A DNA stretch of 64,000 nt. It comes from Trichoplax adhaerens. Lineage: Eukaryota > Placozoa > Uniplacotomia > Trichoplacea > Trichoplacidae. The DNA lies in contig NW_002060963.1 of NCBI RefSeq assembly GCF_000150275.1, positions 777,262-841,261 of the forward strand, given 5' to 3'. Position numbers and translations under genes: made by a program. Within the stretch, counting starts at the first letter, position 1. Each line of letters opens with the position of its first letter. The notes under the pieces were generated by a model that did not search any database, was not told the origin of the DNA, and saw only the letters and a list, made by a program, of their open reading frames with translations. This document shows positions 25,420 through 38,989 of the stretch, one piece after another.

Positions 25420-28400
25420 ATGTATTCTACCGCCATGATGAGACGGCTGTTAACTTGGCCCACTTTAAATCGTTGTTGTAGATTGATCACTTCTCTTCAG
25501 CAGAAAGGACACGCTAATCTCCTTCAAGGATATCCAAGGCGATTCTTGGTACGATATTTTGTATTTTGCTTCATTCATCTTGTATTGCTATCGTACGATA
25601 CGATAACGGTGATCAACAGCTAGACAAGAGCATGCAATCACCATGGCATCAACTTAATATTGAGTTTACAAATGGCGATGATGATAATCGTATCAACGAT
25701 TATTCATTACAGTTGATCAACGCCATAACATCCAATGGCTGTGATGCCCATCAGTAATCAGTTAGTAGTGATGAAGGATTGGAGTAGAACAAGAATATTT
25801 CAACCATAGTAGGCATGCGGTCTGCCTATCACGCCAATATGGCAGTCAATCACTAGGCGTATGAACACTTGCTAATCCACTGCGATTTTACGTTCTACTA
25901 TTCGATCCTGTCTGAAATAAATGTTAACCATAATGCGATGATGAATTCAAGAATACTACAGTATAACATCAATACTTCAATGGACCGTTTAATTTGAGTA
26001 TCGGGCTGATGTAGATTAATCGATTGAAAAATCTCCTTGTTATATCAACAGCTATACTGTAGTTAACCATAAATGTAATCAAGCCAAATGCAAATTTAGT
26101 CTCCATGATATATGTATATGTTATACTATAATTATGGATAGAAGGGATTCAAGACGTACACACACAAGAAATCGGCAATAGTCATGTTTAAAAATCATCT
26201 GTAAAAAAAAAACCAATGAGTTAGTTCTGTAATTCATGACTATTTATTTGCATATTATTTAGAGTCAACAAACGCCCATTAAAGCTGCTTTATCTGCATC
26301 GAGAGAAAGATCTATTGATGAAAATTCAACCAGTATTATCCAAGGCGATGGTAACGAACTATGCTTGGTCATAGAGAACTGTGAATATAGGTCTGCCAAT
26401 CGAGTATTCAATTGCTCAAGCTTTACAATCATTTTCTATATTATAACTTGATGGCTTCTTGAGATATAATTTACGATAACGAGGAGAAAAAGACCATCAT
26501 TCATGACAGTTGGACTACTGTATGCGTGATAGAAAGTGATTTTATGTGTACTTGATGACACTTAGACACACGAATACTTGAAAATAGTTCTACTATACGA
26601 TGGCCTAGTGCATTGGTGAAGTAGCATAGGATGATTTGAACCGTATTGTGTAAGGATAGAATATGATTCTATACGGTAAATGGAAATGGAATTAGAAATT
26701 TAGTGGATGAACTGATGGCCTAACTCCATAGTCAATACAATGTATTCAATGTATTGTAGTGGTAGTTGATTTGAAAGTTTGAGTTTAATCTCATTAGTTA
26801 TAGTATGATACTGATTTAAAATAATCAACTTGGATCAATTCCATCTAGTTGCTGAAAGGTAACAACATGAAAATTATAATTAGGTATTTTATCGCAAAAA
26901 TGAAACAAACTAGTATGCATACAGTATTGTGAGCTAGTGACGTTAATAATAACGTTGTATGCGGTCTGCGAATTATAATTGTCGTTGTAAATATGGCTAA
27001 TAGGTTTCACGCATCTTGGCTACGATTCTCTTGTCATTGCCCTATTTGCAGACAAGAACATAGTAATCAGCGTACTATCGAAACGCGTTCTTTACCTGAA
27101 GAATGCAAGCTAATAGCGTCTAAAATTGAAGGTACTAAGCAATCTTTCATCTATTGATATCGCTAAGAGATGGGATATGAAAAGGCCTGTATGGAAGGAA
27201 AACTTATTACATACGTGTATGTGTTACTAGGGCATGAAGTGATAATGCATTGGCAAGGCGAAGAGGAACATGTCGGAAGAATACCCCTCCAATTTTTACT
27301 TGAACACGATTATTCCAAGCAATCTATTTTAGAGAAAAAACAGCAAACCGCAGTCCCTACATATATGGTACAATTTATCATTAACTTCAATGGCAGATCT
27401 AAGTAGATTTTTGTATCGCGACATAGATCTATTGAATACTCATATAATCCTGTAGGTGCAAACATATACCATATTCTAATAATCGCTAATTCTAGAAATT
27501 CGAAATCAATTTACTATATAGACCAAACTATCCCATGTAAAGTATGAGGATATCCTTGGCAGCCACGAAAGTTATCGCCAGTAAGTAATACCTAGCTAAT
27601 ACAAAAGAGCTTGAGGATTTTCTCAGATTTGGTGTAAAACATACTGTATGTTCAACTTGAGCTATAAGTCTATGCTATTTAGTAATTAGCCCATAATTGA
27701 CAAAATCTTATGCGTTAGATTTTTAATGAAAATCGCTGAAGAAGGTTGCTGTCTTGTCCAAGGCACACCAACTGATGTTGGAAGTGTTGAAAAGGTAATC
27801 TACCAAGCCTTGCGTGGAAAAGTAATCTATTTTCTGTTCCTTAAAATCAAATTCTGTTATAATACCTAGATTTGTGAACAAATCGCACCAATTCAGCGAA
27901 CTATATATGGAACGGTAAATACTATAATAATAACGTAGACTACTAGAATTATTGTAGTCGGACAAGGTCGCAATATTGAAATAATATTGTTTTAATAGAT
28001 ACCATATAATTTACTAAATTTATGAAATGCTATTATAGGTTTTCGATGTTGTAGCAACACCTCAACCGATTAATATTGCTTATTCATCAGTGCCTCTTGG
28101 CTATCATATGGATTTAATGTATTATGAATCACCTCCGGGAATACAGGTCCTACATTGTGTCAGGTTATTAAAACGAATAATATACCCAAACTTTGTATCT
28201 TTTAACAATTACAGATATTTCACACAATTAGAGATTGTAGGCTTAAAAGGCAATCTGTTAATCTTAGGTTTGATGAGTGTGTGACTGGTGGTGAATCGCT
28301 GCTACTGGATTCTTTTTCAGTAGCTGAAGAATTAAGATTACAATCTCCGGAGGATTTTCGTATTCTATCGACTATCCCTGCTACATTTCAGAAAATTCAC

Positions 28401-29583
28401 TTCGAAAGGTTTGTATCCTTTTGCTTGAATCGTTCTTTTGGCTAAGAATAAATGTTGCATATAGTAATTAAGTGAAATATTTTACATAGAGAATTTCCAG
28501 TATCTATGAGATACCAAAGACCACATATTGTCTTAAATCATGATCAGGAGGTATTTTAAAATTGATAACATTTTTCGAATTAGTCGAAAAATTATTTATA
28601 AATTTACACCTAGTTTGATTTATTGATATTAGATAGTTATGATATTTTGCTGCTTTAACCAAGACTGCGTAATCTACCAATAGGTGGTCGCGGTAAACTG
28701 GAGTCCATCATTTGAAGGTCCCCTTTGCGTAGATGAAGTTAGAGAATTTTATGCATTATGTCTTAATCATATGAGAGGAGACTGGTTGTACTGACCTTAT
28801 AAACGGTCTGTTATATTTTCACAGAGTTATGTTGATTCGTATTATAAAGCTTATAGAAAATTTTCTAGCATCATCGATAAATCTAACCATGAGGTACGAT
28901 CTAAACATTGCATTGGCTTGTATTTGCAGTATCGGTAATCATAAGATGTCCACAATTAGTATCACAATGAAATATGTACAATATAATGTTAATGTGAGTA
29001 GATATACGAGTATATCAATTAATTGATTGTCAGAAATTGACATACATGCACAAAATTTATACCAACATACAAGTTGCCGTATGATAATATGACAGAGAAC
29101 TGATTTAAAAATATTGCAATGAACGCAATTTTTCTCGACTTATAAAGCATGGATATGAAAGAATTCGTGAAACTTTTACTTAATTTGAATAGCAGCGAGT
29201 GTAGATGGAAAATTAATTTGCAATAAGTATAAATTTCATTATTTATATAAACGAAATGAATTCACGTAGGTACAGTATCGATTACGACCTGGCGACATGT
29301 TAATATTTAACAACCGGAGAATACTACACGCTCGTAAAGGATTTGCCTTAAATGGTGGATCAAGACATTTACAAGTTTGTATAAAACTTAAGCTAAATAA
29401 TACCTTCTGATATAATTATTTGTAGAGCGTAGAAGATTAACTTTCTTATTTTCACATTTCTTAACTTATGACTAGGGTTTATACTTGAATATTGACGAAT
29501 TTAAAAGCCAGGTAGCAGTTGCCAATAAATTAGCCGGGATACATCGGTTACTCCCCAAAATTGGCAATCAATGCTTTTCTTAA
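25420..29583 (+). CDS. Fe(II)/2-oxoglutarate dioxygenase of the trimethyllysine/gamma-butyrobetaine family, copy B
   Basis: Tandem paralogue of copy A with the same fourteen-exon structure: 25420-25548, 26263-26390, 27004-27131, 27231-27367, 27522-27580, 27719-27794, 27870-27914, 28039-28163, 28268-28408, 28490-28550, 28684-28737, 28825-28893, 29270-29374, 29476-29583; 454 residues. Exons 2 to 14 match copy A base for base in length. Residues 1-43 (MYSTAMMRRLLTW... GYPRRFL) look like a mitochondrial presequence. Zinc-type Cys 96, 98 and 101 sit in RFSCHCPIC; the iron ligands are H257-x-D259 (YHMDLMYYESPPGIQ) and H404 (NNRRILHAR); Arg lies in GGSRHLQG. All catalytic residues are present, so both copies should be active. 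Intron 1 is 0.7 kb here and 1.7 kb in copy A. Confidence 0.93.
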
Positions 29584-31293
29584 TCTGGAGCAATTAATAA
29601 ATTCGCTTTTTTTAAGTTACGTGATATAAAGATTTCCATCTGAATTTTTATCGTTCGTATTGTAAACACATATATTCCGTTACAAAAAAGGGCGAATATT
29701 GATCGCCATGTTCTGATAGATCCTTACTTATTTTATGATAACTTGATGAAAATAATGTTTACTGAACGAGAACTATGACGAACATGGGTTCGGTATATCA
29801 ATACGATATTTTTTTATGCTACGCTATGTCAGAGATATTAATCATCATTTGATTTTTAAATCCGATACTAATATATATACTATAATACCTTTGGTATTTG
29901 TTATATTGGGATAGTATTATTGGCCAATGAGGTCTATGACTATTTAATTTGTTATCATGCTGCAGATTTGGCTAAAACAGTTATATATAATAAGTCAATG
30001 TTTATAATCGTTATACTTAATTATTTGCGGTAATATTTAATAGAAAAATTTAAGTATGTGACCTGAGTGATAGCGTACTGTTAGTGAATGAATCGGGAAT
30101 GAGTTGTAAAATCAGTTGCTTAATAATATGTTTTGGTGCGATCTCCATTCCATTCTAGGTTTTTACATAAACAATGCTCTCTCATCTAATATCCTTGGAA
30201 AATTTATACTGGCTTAAAATACACATATGGCTGTATAAATACTACATTAAATAAAACAACTTACTACAGTGATCGTTGTCAATTCTCATATTAATTGCAG
30301 TATTTAAAAATTCTTGAATGAATATATTTAAGACTGCTTATTTTTAACTAAATTCTAAGCAGGAGATGAGAGTACAAACGTGACAATAGGATTTGAAATT
30401 AGTGTTAATTTAGGTGCGAAGAAAGTTTTGAAAAATAATCGTAAATACTTCTATAGGGTAGCTTTAATATTTCACCATCTCAAACTGTCCATATGGGCAA
30501 AAGTTGTTACTTCCGGTAGTAACAGCTTAATTACGTATATAAGGAATACGAATACATTTTGACGTTAAATTGTGGCATAGATTCCGTGTACCTATATAAA
30601 TAATCTAATGAATCACTAAATTGAAAAATTACTAGTGTTTAATTATATTTTTTTCCAATTTTCAACTACTGCAATTACATTAGGAAGACTAATAGGATAT
30701 CAAATAGAAATCAGTTTGAAATATATGGTCGTATTGCTTAATTACATTAGATTAATTGTACTTAATAGGAATACAAAACAATACAGTGACATGAATACAT
30801 TTATTTTTTTCAATATTAATGAAAAGTTTGCAGTAATAAAATTTAAACTAATTAAAATTTGAAAGAAAATTTCTTATAGAAGCAATACAGCTCGTGTAGA
30901 ACAAATTTGATATTCTCATTTATTCACATTAAAGTTAATCATTGCTAGCTATATTTAAACGGATCTTTAGTGGTTTTCTGCTATTACAGTATATATTAGA
31001 CTGATGAGAATACACGATAGAAAAGAAATAAAATTACTTAATCATATATCATACTAGTGAATGATTAATTAATAGGCTAAATTTTTTAACGTAATTAGTT
31101 CGGACGATATCATAAAATTAGCACACGACTGTTTCGTCGGTTTTAGCTATACTAGAAAATAATTGTAAAAGCTAATTGGAAAAAGCGTCAATTTCATAGG
31201 AGATTGATGATATAATTCTGTTTTATAAATATCACAATGACTCCAACATTTTCTTCAAGCACCGTAATTGATATTGCAAGCAATTCTGCCATT
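29584..31293. other. Intergenic region before the receptor cluster
   Basis: Very AT-rich. ORFs of 60-75 codons (30380-30562, 30635-30862) have no recognisable features. Nothing else was seen. Confidence 0.5.
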
Positions 31294-31881
31294 ATGATAG
31301 CTAATCATTCTGATTTTAAATTCCCGCCCAAGTTATAGTGGATATAGTAACTTATACAATTTGTGGAAGAAGCAATTTACTAGTATGCCCCACAAATGAG
31401 TGGGGATGGTATAAAAGACCGAGCGAATTGCCATTCGCCTGCAGTAGTCGCTCCGGGCTAGGACGAACTAGTAGAGACTAGAAACCAAATGACTGGTGAA
31501 TAAAAAGTGCTAGTGGTCTGAAAGAAACCTGAGTAGTTGTGTGACAGTGAGGAAAGAGTTAGTTTTCCCTTAGAAGAAGACTTCCAAGTTAGTGGAAGAC
31601 ATACACAATTACGATAGCACTTGGCCTAACCAAATCACAAGTGGGATTTGTAACATATCCTTAATTTTTTTCTCTCATAGTCTTTACAGTACTCGCTACA
31701 AATATCGAAAATGGATATTATCCTGGATCGATCATGTGCAAGGTAGTTTTATTCATTACTTACAGTTGTTTTGGAATGTCAATGACTTCACTAAGTATGA
31801 TTAATATTGATTTACATCAACATTTACCATTAACATAACCTAACTATTTATTTATTTTCGATTTGATTATAGTATAAAATA
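31294..31881 (+). pseudogene. GPCR pseudogene interrupted by a solo LTR
   Basis: The start, reading ATG-ATA-GCT-AAT-CAT-TCT, matches the receptor that begins at 63789 (MANHSEF) but runs into a stop after about 14 codons. A segment near 31690 (STRYKYRKW) resembles the intracellular loop 2/TM4 region of the 37.4-kb receptor (SLRYRQKRR). The end (LFIYFRFDYSIK, 31840-31881) matches its C-terminus (PFIYFRFDYNIKR). Most transmembrane segments are deleted and a 244-bp solo LTR sits inside. Clearly dead; the alignment of the middle is tentative. Confidence 0.7.
31362..31605 (+). mobile_element. Solo LTR (244 bp) with 5-bp target-site duplication
   Basis: It starts TGTGGAAG and ends GACATACA (TG...CA) and is flanked by the perfect direct repeat CAATT (31357-31361 and 31606-31610). 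A TATA box (TATAAAAG, 31410) and an AATAAA-type signal (near 31499) fit the U3-R-U5 layout. No internal retroelement sequence or second LTR is adjacent, hence 'solo'. It lies within a GPCR pseudogene. Confidence 0.82.
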
Positions 31882-34744
31882 GATACTGCTAGCTCGATCA
31901 ATAAATTCCAAACATCGCCAATACCTTCAATCTTATTATCCTACTTCTAGGTGTAGGAATTATCGGATAGAACTCAGTTTTGGCTAAAAAAAAGTTAGAA
32001 CTACACTGCTATGGGATCACTGCAAGCCAACGAATTGATAGACTACTTTATCTTATATTTAATGACAAGTTTCCACTGCAATTTTTAAATTGTTTGCCGT
32101 TTAATTAATATATGCATGCATCATTATACATGCATATCTTTTACTACTTATGCATAAGTCTTCTTCAATCGAAGAAATGGTTTATTTTGTAGTAATCACT
32201 TTACTATCTATAACGAATTCTTTTAAAGATCTATGTATACTTCATAGTATATATTCGTTAAATATTCGTACTCGATTAAATTGAACGGTCGAATATAATT
32301 AATATCAATAAAAAACAACTTCCCTCTTACAATCGCTTTGCAATATATTATTAGTAAAGGTAGATCTGATATATCTTTACTAGTTTATCTATTTCTATCA
32401 AAAATTCGTTTCATACAAACTATATAGATTTACTTAATACCTTTAAAGTACAGGATTACCGAAGTACGGAAATGATAACAATTTAAATCTGTCTTAAAAC
32501 AAATGATACAGGTATACAAAGGATATATGCCGTCAATTCTATTTAATATTAAAGTATTAAGAAAGAAACATTTAATTAAATACTACTGGGTGCACTTAAT
32601 TGATATTTTTAATGATACTTTTATGATATGAGTTTATCACTGTTAGCTAGTAACGTAAAACTAAATAAAAAAAATCGGAAAATAATCGGCGATAAACAAA
32701 TAGTTATTTTCAATGTTTGGACATAGCTTCTTATTAGAGATTAGCACGTATCAAATCGTTAGTGCAAAAGAATAATAATATACGTCATCTGGTTGACGAT
32801 TACCAATGGTATACTAAGCTGTTAATCCATCAGTTTCTAAGATAAATGTGGAATTCCTGTAGCAGCCTTGTTTTAAAAGTAGCAGGGATCTAACAAAATC
32901 TATCAAACACATAACTGCTGCACTCAAGTAAAATCTTCAGTAGTTTTTCTGCTTGTCTGCAGTGATTGATGATGTCAATGTTAAGATCAATCAACTTTGA
33001 ACATCATTACAAAGCTACCATAAAACTTTATTTTTTTAACATGGCGTACCCATATTTATTTGGTTGGCGAAGAATTCCCCTCTTTTGTCCCGCTGTGATA
33101 ATTTCTTAACTATATAGGTGATTACAAATACGGTATAATCTGCCGTTGAGAGTATAGAAGTCGTTAGTTTTTAAGGAAGGTAGGATTGAGATTGACCATA
33201 GCCATACGCAAGACTATTCTAAACTTCACCAATAGATAAAAACGGTAACGAAATAAGAATGATATAAACAAGTCGGAGTAAATATACCAGTGAATGACCG
33301 TCAACCTAAGAAATTTTCCCAAATTGCAAATCTAAGACGCAGACACTTCTAGAACGTTATGTAGTATGAATATTGACAATATTTACCCCTATAATTAGCA
33401 TACGTCAATCAACTGTACCTATTAAGCAGGAATTGAAGGATGTCAATTGAAAGGTTAAATAAGCTACGGTATGAGCCACTAGAAGAAAACTTAATTTTCT
33501 TCTAGTGGCCCATGGCTCCGGTTATTGATTGAAATGTTAAATTGATATAGCGGAAATATCTATGTTTAAAAAGTCATCTTTCGATTTCATAATTTATTAA
33601 ATATTTCGGTTAAAATCTGCACATAGGAGTGGGCTAACTTTCTATCCAGTTTCGTGATATTGCCTGCAAAACAGAAATCGAAATTAATCCTGCTTATTTG
33701 TCGATTTAATAACTAATGCAATATATATATATCGAATAAGGCGGAAGATGGCGATTACATTCGTTGCATTAACATTAGCTAGCAGAGTACGGTAGCCTTG
33801 AGAAGCAAGAGAGCAGCGTTAGAATCCTTTTATTCAAGTCAATAAATACACCGGCATTCCATATTAATAAAAAAATAGCTTGTAATATTGAATGATTTGG
33901 TTTAAAACTTTTGATTAAAGATGAGGCTTAATATTAAGATGATCTAATTGAATTTCTTTATCTAAATAAGATGAATGACCACATTATATTCTAATTAATG
34001 CCAAACAATGAGGAGCAATAGCAATGGTAAAACATTTATGGTGTCATTATGGAGCATTTTAGTATTTGATTTAGGCTTAGGAAGCAAGGAAGAATAATGT
34101 GAAGTATATTAAAGATTAGCTCATTTACGCACTAATTTTATCGCTAGTCAATCCAATATCTAATCTGGTAAAGAAATTGCTATTAATAGAATAATAAGGA
34201 CTGAACAATTTTTGTTCATGGCACATTCTTGCATTTCCTTTGGAGTAATTGGTAATTAAAATCTACAAATTGCACTTGTTAAAGATACAAATCCTTTCTG
34301 TATGAATTAAAGCTAGATAAAATAAAGAGGACCAAGACTTATCAACGTTGATAACTAATAATTTATTATTCTGCATCTTGATGCATGATTATATAAAATA
34401 GTTAAAATGAATCTATATGGTCGTGAAAAAGCATTGCTTTGTTCTAAATTATCTTCATATCGACAAGTTCTACGAGGTGATTATATCACCTCAGATTTTA
34501 TATTTAGTAATTTTAAGGATTTTATTTGATTCAATTTCTATAAGTCCTAATAATTCTACTACGTATATACTGCACTGGTAGTTTTCGCAAAGGCTCATGT
34601 TTTGCTATTGGAGAGAATAGACTGTTGGTCTTTTTAAAAATAAAAATATATTATAGCACTATCATGCATGGCTAGCTTATCTAATTTCTATTTGGAAGGC
34701 AAACTATTTTAATTCACAAATTATCAGATTCCTGAAAGAGGTTA
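31882..34744. other. Intergenic, AT-rich
   Basis: No gene seen. It holds a strong hairpin at 33475-33509 (separate entry), a short 'tatgcatgca' palindrome near 32111-32138 and an AT dinucleotide run near 33720. Confidence 0.5.
33475..33509. repeat. Perfect 15-bp stem hairpin
   Basis: The arms gccactagaagaaaa and ttttcttctagtggc are exact reverse complements with a 5-nt loop (cttaa). No T-run follows and no neighbouring gene depends on it. It could be a foldback element remnant or a small structured RNA. Confidence 0.65.
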
Positions 34745-34749
34745 GTAAT

Positions 34750-35139
34750 TGTCACACACCACTAGTGAAAAAGTAGTCTACAAACGCCAATCCTTGCGGA
34801 GAACGCCACTTAGTAACTTAATGAGGCGAGATTAGCTATATCACCAAATAATTCAGTTCCAACGACCGAATACTATGGTATAATTATAGCGTCACAGATA
34901 GTGTAGACGAAATAGTCAGAGATTTACTATCATTTATTACTGAAGAAATCTTGGCACCCAAGATTATAGTCTTTACAATTAAATATCAATTGATAAACTA
35001 GTTGACTATCTAACCGACTAACTAACTAAAAAGGGATCTTCAGGCACCAGCCTTTTATAGTCTCGTCAGAAGCTCCTGGTGCACATAAAATAAATCTATC
35101 CTTTTAAAAATAATTAGGACGAGCTTACGCATCGTAACA
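34750..35139 (-). mobile_element. Solo LTR (390 bp, minus orientation) with 5-bp target-site duplication
   Basis: Read on the minus strand it starts TGTTACGATG and ends GGTGTGTGACA, flanked by the direct repeat ATTAC (gtaat on plus, 34745-34749 and 35140-35144). The minus-strand TATA motif CTATAAAAGG lies at 35060-35051, with AATAAA near 34935. Its last 140 bp recur at 41673-41812 in the opposite orientation with about five differences, which shows it is dispersed. Confidence 0.82.
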
Positions 35140-35144
35140 GTAAT

Positions 35145-37408
35145 ATAATTCTTATTTTTTAAAGTATTACTGATACATTAGATTATGTGTATCTGAATTA
35201 TAAACTCTTCTAAAAGATGAACTGATCCACTTTCAATAATTCTTAAGAATTCTAGATCGGATATAGTGTAGTTTTTGCACGTCTAGAAAAATAATATTCC
35301 TTTGTATGTAAGCGTAGATTAATATATCATTTTTAAGTGGTTATATTGAAATTCCATTTGGAAGGTTATCTATTTCTATTTATAAATTATCAAATTTTTT
35401 GAATAGATTGGCAATTTTTCAAAAATATATAAACTTACAGTCCGTTACGTCTAAGTGTACTAATGGTCCTTTGCATATAAGTATACAGTAGGCTAAGTTA
35501 GCAACATTCTTGAGTAGTTACATTAAAAATTTTAATTGATAGACTGCCTATCTCTATTGTTAAATTAATTATCAAATTCTTCGGAGAAACTGGTAATGTT
35601 GTAAATGCTGCCGATGTAATATACATACCGTCCCATTACATTTGATGTTACAGCCATTTCTTTCACGGCTGATCCATATGCAGTGCAATCTTAAACTGTG
35701 CATAATGTAGTTTCTACACAAATACACTGATAGCATTTTATAGAGAAACCATAGGAGTATTATTCTTGAGTTCTTATTTTTAAATTTACCAATACATTGC
35801 ACGTAAACAATTATCTAGATAGGAAATATTAGTAACTAATATCATACTAGTTCAGAATTAAATTAAGCTAGTAAAAACATACTCTACTTCATTTTAATTA
35901 ATCAATTTACCAGAAAACATGGAGATCAAAAATTAATCCATTTAGAGAATATCGCTACTTTGTTTTCAATTTACGGTTGTGAGTAGGTAATAAAGTATTA
36001 GATAGTGTTATGATCTGCTCTGCGATAAGTAATCTGCCTTAAAATACAGGCTTCTCAATTTTATTGTGACGAAATGAAGTGATTTTATTTAGGTTGTAGC
36101 CGACATTATACCGTACCTATACCTATCGCAACAATGCGATACCCAATATTGTTAGAAATGATCATTGAAATTATTATTTTTCGGTATTTTTGTTATTTTC
36201 TATGATCTGAGCAAGGATTAAAATCGATGGAGTCCATTGAACCCGAAATACACCTCCACTGTTAAGAAAATTTTAAGATTTTCCCGTTTATTTGCATACA
36301 CTAAGGATTAAATCTGATAATGCTTGACAATTAAATCTAGGCGATGGATCATATTACACGACTGCTAATTGTAATTCTGTGCTTGATAATGTCCCTTACT
36401 TTTCATAGCTAATTTTTCCTGGAACATATCTTTACTTTGGATATGAGTCACGTAGAGCATTGATAATATTATTAAATTCAAAATATCATATTGGAATAGT
36501 TTGAGATATTTTGCTTTTGCCCAGATTAAAATACCATAGTTTAATCTTGAAAATCTATCCAAATGTAATCAAGCCGTTAAAGGACCTTGATCTTCCTTTC
36601 AAATGCTATTAATCGTACCATAGCTTTTAAGTTATTACTTATCTGCCGTAGAATAAAATTTTTACCTGTAATCGTTGCTGGCTAATATACTGATACATTC
36701 GTTTTACTTAGCGCTAAAGGATAATTACATTTATTAATAATTAAATTAGAGAGATAATGAACAAATTCGAACATCTTATTTAATTATCTCTATGTACAAT
36801 ACAATATCCACTATCGTAATTAATATGGAATGAGTTAATGGAAACTTCTTGTTTGAGATCCGAACGAAAACAAATACGCTCATGCCTGCAATTATGTGGT
36901 ATACTGTAAGTAATAACTTATTTAAAATACAAAATGCTAGGGTAATAGCAATATAATTCCCCTATTCGACATCGACTTTATTTTGTTACAGCATAATTTA
37001 TATTAATTAGAATAAATTGCAATTCTCATAAATTAATACAAATTATATAACAGATATTATTTGATAATTAGATATGAATTTAATGCTTACTAGTGATAAT
37101 AATAGACAAATTTTTATGAACCTTACACATGCTTTCGTTATATTTATTAAAGTAAGTGGCAAAGATATTACTAAAGAAAATGTAAAATATTTCATCATGC
37201 TTTTTAAATAAACGGTGTAGTGTCATTGGTCAATACGCTCATTTTATTGACTGTTGCAGTATAGCGTGTTCGCATTGCTTTGTATTATTTCTTCCTATTT
37301 TTGGCTAAGTTATAAGATTATTATACATACTCATTCAGTAACGTAACATATATATAGGTATACATGTTTCTAAAGTTTTTATCAATGTTTTCCCTCTAGT
37401 AAGTCATC
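35145..37408. other. Intergenic, upstream of the 37.4-kb receptor
   Basis: Very AT-rich. ORFs of 60-76 codons have no recognisable domain. A splice-acceptor-like 'ttttccctctag' ends 9 bp before the receptor start, so a 5'-UTR intron is possible. Confidence 0.45.
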
Positions 37409-38380
37409 ATGGTGGTTCATTGTTCCGATTGCAATATTTCGATCCAAAATAGTAGTCATCTCAAATATAAGTTAATGTTTAGGTATTCTTATATTGCGGC
37501 TATTCCTATTTTTATCATTGGTATTATAGCTAATATCATCTTGTTTTATTTGATCGCTTGCGGTAAATATTTCCATAAAGTGACTTATCAATTAATAAGT
37601 ATAGCAGTGATTTCTGATCTTATTTCTTTAACTACTTCCATTATTGTTTTTGCAATATATGCTACCAATAACGTTGAATATTCCCTTGGCTCGATTCTAT
37701 GCAAATTGCTTTTATTTATTACGTATTGTTGTTATGGAGTATCGATGACTACACTATGTATGATTAGTATTGATCGATATTTTGCAGTTACCAAGCCTTT
37801 ATCGTCACTTCGCTATCGACAAAAAAGACGAACCATTTATTTTGGTCAAACAATTGGTTGTTTACTAGCTATAGGTGTTTCAGTACCCGTGCTAATTTAT
37901 AACAATGTCCATTTCGATGAAACGCAATTCTGCGATTTACCCAACATTAAAAGAAGTGTTTCGACTTACCTTCTGTGTAATGTCTGCATCTTTTATATCT
38001 TACCGTTAGCCATTATAATGGTAAATTATATCAAAATTATTCGCTTCCAATATAGTTACGTACGACCTGGTGAACCTAATTATCAAGGATACGATGAGTA
38101 TCAACGGAAAAGGAAAAAATTTATTCGAATATTAATTATAATTACTTCAATCTATTTCTTTTTAACTTGGCCATTTTTTGCGGTAATAGCAGGCATCGCT
38201 ATTTCATCAAAGTCGATTAAAGAAGTAAGGGAGATGGGATGTGGATATTATCTAATTTTGTATGCATCATATTTATCTACATTTGCTATCAACATTATTA
38301 ACCCATTTATTTATTTTAGATTTGATTATAATATTAAGAGGAATTTAGTATATCAGGTTAGACGTTGGTTGCGCTATTAA
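37409..38380 (+). CDS. Rhodopsin-type (class A) G-protein-coupled receptor
   Basis: Intact single-exon gene, 323 residues, seven hydrophobic segments. TM1 carries GIIAN; TM2 the SD pair (D70); TM3 starts at C98 and ends in IDRYF (D122-R-Y); extracellular loop 2 has the partner C175; TM6 contains FLTWPFF; TM7 ends in NPFIY, the canonical NPxxY. The C-tail is very short (about 20 residues, basic). It is the most divergent intact member here and the only one with Asn in the NPxxY motif. It pairs with the pseudogene at 31.3 kb and the truncated gene at 63.8 kb. Ligand unknown; an expanded orphan receptor family of the lineage is inferred. Confidence 0.93.
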   Translation: MVVHCSDCNISIQNSSHLKYKLMFRYSYIAAIPIFIIGIIANIILFYLIACGKYFHKVTYQLISIAVISDLISLTTSIIVFAIYATNNVEYSLGSILCKLLLFITYCCYGVSMTTLCMISIDRYFAVTKPLSSLRYRQKRRTIYFGQTIGCLLAIGVSVPVLIYNNVHFDETQFCDLPNIKRSVSTYLLCNVCIFYILPLAIIMVNYIKIIRFQYSYVRPGEPNYQGYDEYQRKRKKFIRILIIITSIYFFLTWPFFAVIAGIAISSKSIKEVREMGCGYYLILYASYLSTFAINIINPFIYFRFDYNIKRNLVYQVRRWLRY

Positions 38381-38989
38381 TATTGTCAATTTCATCGCCT
38401 AAATTAAAATGCTGGCAAGGAAGAAATTTTTATTACATGTCTATGTGCATGTTACATAAATAGTTTTGGTACTCCTTCATCATAATCAGTTTTTAATAAG
38501 TATGTACTACCTACGTAAATGCATACACGATTTATTACAACGGTAATTGTTAGAGAGTTTATGTAATAACTTAAAATAGCAGCCTATAATTTATAATTCC
38601 TTGAGAATCATAACAGAAAATACCGTAACTGTTCAGCCATCGTGGATAACTCATATCTAATCATTCATACCTCAGATAATAGTTTCTATCTCTCTTATAT
38701 ATCAAACATGATATTTAAATAAAAGTATAATAAAGTCAACTATTTGCTCGCAATTTGGCTATGTGAACTGCGTTAGACATTAATCACATCCGATTGATAT
38801 TTTAAAGAAAAATTAAATGGCGGAACACATTAGTATTAATTACTAGTTGTATAAAACTTTCGCTTAAATTATTTACTCGTTCATTTTCCTAATTATCTAT
38901 GAATTACAGATGCAAGTTACAAAATTAAACTATCAATTTAACAAATTACGAGTAATTTGACATAAAGCTAGAAACATCAATATAAGTTT
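38381..38989. other. Receptor-cluster spacer, homologous to 56.4-56.8 kb
   Basis: No gene. Blocks such as 'atgatatttaaat' and 'taacataaagcta'-like sequence align with the spacer upstream of the 57.3-kb receptor, so flanks were duplicated with the genes. It ends at the inversion breakpoint near 38990. Confidence 0.5.
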
